A stretch of DNA of 64,000 bases from NCBI RefSeq assembly GCF_031143425.1, contig NC_090440.1, positions 1,273,465,123 to 1,273,529,122 on the forward strand. Reading direction: 5' to 3'. Below are positions 56,770 through 64,000 of the stretch, one piece after another (the first letter of the stretch is position 1; each line of letters starts with the position of its first letter). Source of the stretch: Pleurodeles waltl (lineage: Eukaryota; Chordata; Amphibia; Caudata; Salamandridae). The position numbers and the translations under genes were made by a program. The notes below the pieces were generated by a model. The model had not been told where the DNA came from. It did not search any database and saw nothing but the letters and a program-made list of their open reading frames with translations.

Positions 56770-57800
56770 ATGTTACCAATGAGAGAAACCACCGGAGGGG
56801 TGATAGTCCATGTACCATGGTCTAGAGGTGACATTCTGTCATTCACAAATGACTACCCCAGGTTAAGGGAGAAGCCGATATAGTGGTATCAGCAGACAGA
56901 TAGGTTTGTGAAGCTTGCGAAATGTCTCTGGGAAGACTTGAATACCCTGTTTGAAATAATAGTTCCTCCTGACTTATGGCTTGAGTGCAAGAGAGGTGTG
57001 GACTGGCCGACAGAGGAGCCGGCAAGGGATAAGGTTACTGGAGCACCATCAGCAGAGGTGATGAGGTATTATCATAAAGTAATTGAGTTTTTGAAGCAGA
57101 AAGTGTTGCCCAAAGTGATTGATTGGCAGAAAATTGATCGAACATCACAGGAAGCCAAGGAGTCGATTCATGCTTACTATGAGAGATTGTTGAAAGCATT
57201 CAAACATTACAGTGGCACTGAGGTCATTGAGCCGAAAGACATGAATCACCTTGTGTTCAGGTTTGTTGAAGGCCTGAGACCAGAGATTAGCCAGATGATT
57301 AAGAATCATTTGATCGGTTGGCAAGCGAAGCCAATTGATGAGGTGCTGCAGTATGTGAAATACTGTAGTGACGAGATTGAGTTGAAGCAGAGAAAGTTAA
57401 AAGAGAAGGTGATGGTAATGCAGATTAAGGCAGCGTAAGCAGGGATACAGGGAAATGGAGTACAGCAGGTGATACAACAACAACCGCAGGGGAATGGAGT
57501 GTTTCAGGCACAGCCAAGGGGTCGAGGACGAGGAGGTTTTGTGAACCGTGGTCCAGACTTGAATACTGTTGTGGTTCAAAATGATGTGCAGGGGATTAAA
57601 AAGGCGTCACCATGTCACGCGTGCGGGGGGGTAGGGCATTAGAAGTGGGAATGCCGAATGGTGGTACAGGATGGTGTTGTTGAACAAAGCAATGATGTCG
57701 GTACATTTCAAAATGTGAGGGGTCCAAAGATGAGGGGCCAAAATCAGAACTTCCAGAATAACATGGTACAGATGCATGGGTTACAGCCCATGCAGCAAAT
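56770..57800 (+). pseudogene. ERV gag capsid-nucleocapsid frame, provirus 2
   Basis: ATG at 56770. Extra nonsense TAG at 56881-56883 is unique to this copy. The major homology region is intact. Shared TAA at 57436-57438. CCHC knuckle CHACGGVGH is followed in frame by TAG near 57640, as in copy 3. Confidence 0.8.
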
Positions 57801-57804
57801 GTAA

Positions 57805-58339
57805 ATGCTGCGTATTCAACCGGCACAAATGCAGCAGGCACAGCAGCAGATTCCCATGGTACCTAGACAGCAAATGCAGATACCATTAGCTCCAATGGGA
57901 CAGCAACAGGTAATGCTTCCTCAACAGGTCACAGGCCAAACGATGAGTCAAAATAACAGTACAACAGTTCCCATTGCGTGGTGAGGATGGAATAAATGAT
58001 GAATGGTCGGATGATTGTTCAGACAGTGAGGAGTGCAGGCTTTGAGCATCCCTAGAGGTAGATCAGAGGGGTCCTTATGTAGAGGGAAAGGTGATGGGTC
58101 ATAAGGTTTCATTCCTAGTTGACACAGGAGCTACACGCTCTGCAGTCAGAAGTGCAGAAGTTCCGAAATTGCCACTTTCAGGGCGAACCATAAGAGTGGT
58201 AGGAGTAGCAAATCAGTTTTTGAAAAATCCAATTACAGACCCGGTCCAAGTTGAAATTTGCAACTTCCAGGGATTACATAAATTTGTAGTCTGTGATTCG
58301 AGTCCCGTATCCCTACTGGGAAGAGATTTGCTGAGTTAG
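57805..58339 (+). pseudogene. ERV protease, provirus 2
   Basis: Met/Gln-rich spacer, a 2-bp loss near 57957, and TGA at 58043-58045 (unique). The protease motif FLVDTGATRSAV lies near 58118-58140, ending LLGRDLLS and the shared TAG at 58337-58339. Confidence 0.8.
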
Positions 58340-59045
58340 AGACGGAGATTGCAAATGAGGAATACCCTTTAATAACATTATTCCCAATGCTTACAGTGAA
58401 TGACTTACCACCCGAGTTACAGAGAACAGTGACAGAGAAAGTGTGAGACCTGACAGGGAAGGAAGTGGGACTAATAAAAGGAGTAGAACCGGTCAAAGTA
58501 CAGGTAAAGCCGAATGCAGTGTTTCCCCAGGTACCGCAATACCACATGGCACAAAATGTCCTTATTCAAGTAGCACAAATAATTGCGGACCTTGTGAAGC
58601 AAGGGGTTCTGAAGGAAGTGCTGAGTAGCCCGTGTAATTCACCAATAATGGGTTTGAAAAAGCCTTGTGGGAAGGTTCGAATTATGCAAGATTTGAGGAA
58701 AAAAAACGAGATTGTGGTAAAATGTTGCCCCATAGTGCCAAATCCAGCTGTGATCATGTTTCAGGTTCCGTGTGATACAGAGTGGTTCACAGTTGTGGAC
58801 CTCTCTCAAGCATTCTTTTCGGTGCCTCTTCATGAGGATAGCCAATTTCTCTTCAGTTTCAAATTCCTGGATAAGGTGTACAGTTGGTGCAGAATTCCTC
58901 AAGGGTTTTCTGAGTCACCTTCCATATTCAATCAGATACTGAAGAAGGACTTGGAGTCATTGGAACTGCCTTTCAGTTCGACTCTAGTACAGTACATTGA
59001 TGATTTGCTAATTGCGTCCAGAACAAAAGATGACTGCAGGTGTGA
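58340..59045 (+). pseudogene. ERV reverse transcriptase, truncated, provirus 2
   Basis: Shared frame break and TGA at 58444-58446, then RT palm motifs through VQYIDDLLIASRTKDDCRC. The frame runs from 58447 to the deletion junction at 59045/59046 and stops at TAG immediately inside LTR 3. Confidence 0.85.
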
Positions 59046-60320
59046 CTAGGATATGAATGTAACTGTAGTAGATCCGTTCTCATGAAATTCGACTTGCTTG
59101 TAGAAACATTTTAGCTGAATGCAACAGTGTAGACCACAGGCAGGTACAAGGTCGCCTTAACCGGTACAGATAATGGAGCCACTGACCGAAGATGTGCAAA
59201 GGACCACGAGAGTATGAAATCATACCGGACATTCCACCCGCTAAAGACGTCAATTATAAGGACCAATAGAATACGTGAGAACTGTTATGGGGTGACAAAT
59301 TTGATGAAGTAATCGCAACTCTATTGGAGGGAGATAGTGGGGTGCAACCCCTTCCAACCAAATTTTAGGGGAATGTACAACAAAAATGGGATAAAAACCC
59401 TTGACACCAGGATGTAAATCAGAATAGGAGACTAGGAGATAGATGAGAGGGAGATGCTGTCACGTTTTGCTATGACCCAGACACGTTGTCACTCTGCATA
59501 GAGACTTTGCTGTTTGGTTCTTAAAACCATTCTTGCCTTATATTGCCAATTTACACTTTACCTCCTTATGAGGGAAGTGCTCCTTTTACCCGATTGCTGA
59601 ATTCCTGATGGCGAACCAACCGATGTCCTGAGGATGAAGACTGAACTTGAGTGCTGACCCAATACGGAGGGTAACTATATGACAATGATATTGTAATTGT
59701 CTGTTTGCTTTTCCTTTCTAGGTACCAACTGCTTCTTTTTGACAGAGACCATAGCTAGATGTTTTCTAAATTGGTGTTACTAAATTGTTTTGCATGAAGC
59801 ACAACATGCCAATGCCAATTCGAGGTTAGGAGAGGGATTCACTAAACTGACACAAATAGACAAATGACTGAATCTATGCTTTGTTGAATGATTTGCTAAC
59901 GTTACTCTGCTAAGAATAACCTATGTTGAAGCCTTGTTATGTTCTAATATTTGTGATTCTTGCCTTGATGAAATCTTATCAGAGTTGCCATATTGTTACT
60001 ATGCTAATGTGTTTCTTGATTTTGAGACTAATAAACTTACTAGTAGAATTGTAATCAATAGGGAATAAATGTCACAAAATTCTATTAAACTGGTGTGGTT
60101 ATTCATGGCTGAAAGGTCATGGTTGTTTTAGAGTTTATTAAATGTCTTTGGTTAATTTGAATTGTCATATTACTGTGAACTTTGATGACATTATTGACAT
60201 ATTGATTTACATGATGATTAGCTACCTTGTCCTAAGGTGTCTTCAATCAGGGTCAAAAGACTCATTGGCCTAAAACAAGTCCCAAAGTCAGTAAATTAGT
60301 CACAAAGGGACGCGTTAACA
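59046..60320 (+). repeat. LTR 3 of the array, 5'-truncated
   Basis: Starts inside the LTR at the point matching 52706 of LTR 2 and continues to the normal end GCGTTAACA. It serves as the 5' LTR of the third interior but lacks the first ~359 bp. Confidence 0.9.
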
Positions 60321-61231
60321 ATTCTGGTAGCAGAGCGACGGTTTAGGCCCTATGGGGCCCTAGGACGGAGGACTATTGTTTAAATTATTTTTTGAGATAA
60401 TCCAAATTGGAGGTATGATGTGTTTCTAAATTCCCCATGACTTTCCCAGAATCGCGGAGCTCGCCTGAGTGAGTTGGGTATGTTCTCGGTGTTTTAGCAT
60501 GTGTGGTGTAGAATTTGCGCTTGCTCATGTTATGCATATTGCAGGTGATTTATGACGTTTGTGTGGATTTAGGCCAGGTAATGTTGTTTTAGTAGGAGTG
60601 GGCGTACTCCGCAGTCTGAGAGTAGGGAAGTCGGCAAACTTCATGTGAGTGTGGCGCTTTGTGCTCAAAAAATTATACATGTGGTTGTTGGTGATGTACG
60701 GACCCGTCGTGGTCTAAGACTCTGGAGTATATTGACAAGATGTAGGAGACACTTGGGTTTGTGTTGTAATTTGTGCGGTTCAATAGGTTAGTCGGGCGTG
60801 GTTGACAAGTCGAGTTTGAGTCAAATTGTGTGAATGAAACCTTCGATGGAGATTTGGCAAGTTCTAAAGTACACTAGAACAAAACCATTGACAAGTCAAG
60901 AGTAGTATTTGCGGGTCGAATTCTGCTTGCAAGTGCTGGAGCTGAAAAAGAGAGAGTAGCGGCTGAGGCTTCAAGTGAAATATCTGTAAGGTTCTGAAGC
61001 GATTGTGTTACCCTTCCTGTAGTAAACCGGCAAATTTTGGGTTTTGTTGCTAATGGTGCTCGCAATATATTGCATTAGTTTTGTGTGAGGAGGACAAGCC
61101 GCAAGACTTTGTCAGCTGCAGTGCATGTGAGTGTGATGTCAGTGGTGCCGCGCTGGGATAGGTCAGTTGCTGAGAGGGGTCGTGCACGGATTGGCACCCG
61201 TCCATGCGAGGAAATTGGTTGAGAAAGGTGG
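60321..61231 (+). other. Primer site and leader, provirus 3
   Basis: TGGTAGCAGAGCGACGG at 60325 followed by a leader without sense frames, matching those of copies 1 and 2. Confidence 0.7.
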
Positions 61232-63108
61232 GTGAAGAGTGTTCTGGGAATTAAAGTCACTTTCGGATCAGATTCTAAACAAAATAAAAGACGCAAAAAT
61301 GAAGTTTTTCAAGGCTCGAGTACTTTGAAGGGAGACGCATATATTACAGCAAGTGTGGGAGAGCTTACACCGCCTGAGGGTACTCGAGCCTATATTGTAA
61401 TGGAGGAAAAGGGAGTCGCGCCATGTCTTTGGATGAAACAGTGGCACAAATTAACAGAGAAGGAGGGATTTTTAGCGTTTCCAGAGTACAGAACATTTAA
61501 TACAAGAATTTTAGAGAACTTGAGGTGGATGTTAAGTGTGCAAAAACCGCCTCAGAGACCAGCTCAGTATGAGGCATTAGCAATCTGGGAATTGATGGCC
61601 ATACGACAGAGACAGCAGAAATTTGAAAAGAGAATGAAAAGAGCAGAAAAGACTTTAGCTGAGGCTAGATGGGATAATGAGACCAAGATGTGGAGAAGGG
61701 GAATAGTTGACGGACTTAAATTGTTCCCGGCAATAACACAAGAAGATGAGACTCAGGAAAAGAAAGCCACCTGTAAGACAGACAAGGTTCTAGAAAGCCA
61801 AAGGAGACTCATAGGTCTTGGGTAGATGAAGATGACTCAGACGATGAAGAGTTTCTTAATAAGTTGTTAGATAATCGCCCGCCACCATATGACATAAATG
61901 ATAACGCACAGAGCACTAGTGTGAGTTCTGAAGAACCAGCACAGAGTAAGGGCGTCTCAAGTACAGCGCAGACAAGTGATACAGTTTTGATACAGAATGG
62001 TGTCAGTGTACCCACTGCACCAGAGACACAGATACAGTTGCAACCACCACAGATTCAAAGAATTTATCCAGATGTCCCAGTATTAGAGACAAATACGAGT
62101 CTGATGGTGCCGCCTGATCCGATATATGCGAGATCAAAATTAGTGCAGATTGAGCCAACTCTGCAATTGTTGCCCCAGCCGCAGCATCAGCTGGTTCTGA
62201 GTTACAATGCAGTCGCAGGACCGCAGTCAGTAGCTACAGCACCTATGATGAATCAAGCTACGGGAGTTAATGCTCCACAGGGTTCGGGACTTGGACAGTC
62301 ACCAGCTGCCATATCATTGCCAATTTCTGTTGGTCCACCAGTACCGCTGTATGTGCAAAGTAAGCCTGGCATTTGCGATCAAGGAGTAATGACTCAAGAG
62401 GCGATAAGAGGAGGGTTCACAGGAACTTCCCAAGGAATGACACAAGCAGCAGAAGGATCTAGGTCTGTGTTAGACTTTAGTCTAATTGGGTTTCCTTTGG
62501 AGACGATGAGGCAAGCAGGGTTGGGAACACTAACCCCACAGGTAATGAGTACAAATACAACACAGACACCAATGGTGCCATCTGGAAATATCTCTTTGCA
62601 AGGCTTAACAGCGCAACAGTTGAACGAGTGGTTGGATAATCTCAACACTCCGCAGACTACTGCAGTAAACGCAGAGAGGTCAGAGAGGGATGAATACCTG
62701 AATTTTGTGAGACTGGGTGTGGAAGCCATGGAACTAGTGGAAGGAACAATGGGGGTGAACAGACTAGAGTCATACAGAGAAGCAGAATTAAGGTATTTAT
62801 GCCCCAAAATCACTAAAGAAGTGGGCAAGGTGCATCAGAGGTTGGCAAACCTGGCAGATACATGCAGCATAGACATTGAAAATACTAAACATTTGAAGAG
62901 AAGCTACAGATTAGATTTTGAGTCTAAAGACTTCGAGCACATGAGATCTACTGGGATGAAAGCGCATCTTAAAGAAATACTGCAGAGTGCTCAAATTTGG
63001 GGAGCCTTAGAGAAATGGGAAGGCAGATGGGCGAAGAAGAGAGATAAAGAGAAAGGTGAAAGTCCGGAACCAAAGCAAGCTAAAGCCGCACGGACACGGA
63101 GAAAATAA
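61232..63108 (+). pseudogene. ERV gag N-terminal frame, provirus 3
   Basis: Same domains as copy 1. A 1-bp loss near 61787 (ACAAGGTTCTAG against ACAAGGGCTCTAG) shifts the frame and ends the first part at 61823-61825; the normal frame is open again from before 61864 to the shared TAA at 63106-63108. Otherwise the best preserved gag of the three. Confidence 0.8.
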
Positions 63109-63110
63109 AA

Positions 63111-64000
63111 ATGTTACCAATGAGAGAAACCACCGGAGGGGTGATAGTCCATGTACCATGGTCTAGAGGTGACATTCTGTCATTCACAAATGACTACCCC
63201 AGGTTAAGGGAGAAGCCGATAGAGTGGTATCAGCAGACAGATAGGTTTGTGAAGCTTGCGAAATGTCTCTGGGAAGACTTGAATACCCTGTTTGAAATAA
63301 TAGTTCCTCCTGACTTATGGCTTGAGTGCAAGAGAGGTGTGGACTGGCCGACAGAGGAGCCGGCAAGGGATAAGGTTACTGGAGCACCATCAGCAGAGGT
63401 GATGAGGTATTATCATAAAGTAATTGAGTTTTTGAAGCAGAAAGTGTCGCCCAAAGTGATTGATTGGCAGAAAATTGATCGAACATCACAGGAAGCCAAG
63501 GAGTCGATTCATGCTTACTATGAGAGATTGTTGAAAGCATTCAAACATTACAGTGGCACTGAGGTCATTGAGCCGAAAGACATGAATCACCTTGTGTTCA
63601 GGTTTGTTGAAGGCCTGAGACCAGAGATTAGCCAGATGATTAAGAATCATTTGATCGGTTGGCAAGCGAAGCCAATTGATGAGGTGTTGCAGTATGTGAA
63701 ATACTGTAGTGACGAGATTGAGTTGAAACAGAGAAAGTTAAAAGAGAAGGTGATGGTAATGCAGATTAAGGCAGCGTAAGCAGGGATACAGGGAAATGGA
63801 GTACAGCAGGTGATACAACAACAACCGCAGGGGAATGGAGTGTTTCAGGCACAGCCAAGGGGTCGAGGACGAGGAGGTTTTGTGAACCGTGGTCCAGACT
63901 TGAATACTGTTGTGGTTCAAAACGATGTGCAGGGGATTAAAAAGGTGTCACCATGTCACGCGTGCGGGGGTGTAGGGCATTAGAAGTGGGAATGCCCAAT
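63111..64000 (+). pseudogene. ERV gag capsid-nucleocapsid frame, provirus 3 (partial)
   Basis: ATG at 63111. Capsid is open to the shared TAA at 63777-63779. The same frame then continues through the Arg/Gly-rich segment to CHACGGVGH, TAG at 63981-63983 and KWEC, so the CCHC knuckle is complete apart from the stop codon. The window ends here. Confidence 0.85.

Larger units (their letters stand above)
53981..59045 (+). mobile_element. Tandem ERV array, provirus 2 interior (truncated in RT)
   Basis: Primer site 53985, leader to about 54891, gag, protease and RT as in copy 1. It ends abruptly at 59045 just after the YIDD region and is joined to the middle of LTR 3. Compared with copy 1 about 6.4 kb are missing: the rest of pol, all of env and the first ~359 bp of the LTR. 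Confidence 0.9.
60321..64000 (+). mobile_element. Tandem ERV array, provirus 3 interior (runs off window)
   Basis: Primer site 60325, leader to about 61231, then gag to the zinc knuckle at the window edge. It resembles copy 2 more than copy 1 at several positions, for example GAA rather than TAA in gag and GCATTTGATCGG rather than GCATTTCATCGG in capsid. Confidence 0.9.

Overview
This window looks like repeat-dense intergenic DNA from a large-genome salamander. The short repeats with GGCCCTCATTCTGACC-type ends, the large Harbinger elements and the retroviral families resemble those I know from the newt Pleurodeles; that match is from memory and no search was run. I see no host gene, rRNA, tRNA or CRISPR array. 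Every coding stretch I can recognise belongs to a DNA transposon or an endogenous retrovirus (ERV), and nearly all carry at least one break.

Layout, left: 1-5868 is the right part of Harbinger copy A, with the transposase N-terminus on the minus strand, a spliced Myb/SANT-like gene on the plus strand and several minisatellites. It sits inside the reverse transcriptase of a minus-strand ERV (5872-10688; gag-pro-RT, perfect tRNA-Lys primer site, 852-bp LTR). That ERV in turn abuts the middle of pol of a different, older plus-strand ERV (10689-14326; integrase, env, 3' LTR), as expected of nested insertion.

Middle: 14541-20830 holds decayed Harbinger accessory (Myb-like) genes in opposite orientations. 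23005-31983 is a complete 8,979-bp Harbinger copy B with matching terminal inverted repeats and an AAT target duplication. It has three genes: Myb-like 1 (+), HARBI1-type transposase (-) and Myb-like 2 (+). 20967-39590 also contains five members of a GC-rich MITE family built almost wholly of short hairpins, an AT-rich MITE, a transposase fragment and an LTR-like repeat.

Right: 38976-64000 is a tandem ERV array of the form LTR - full interior - LTR - truncated interior - partial LTR - interior running off the window. All interiors share the same stop codons and frame breaks, so the array probably grew by recombination at one locus after the element was already defective. Copy 1 carries a MITE in its 5' LTR, a foreign 1,072-bp solo LTR in its integrase, and an otherwise open env reading frame that lacks a membrane anchor.

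How the parts work together: in Harbinger elements the transposase cuts DNA and the Myb/SANT-like partner brings it to the element ends; in copy B each gene is one or two point lesions from intact. The MITEs have no genes and would rely on such proteins in trans. The ERVs were built as gag-pro-pol-env with LTR promoters, but no gag or pol here is fully open.
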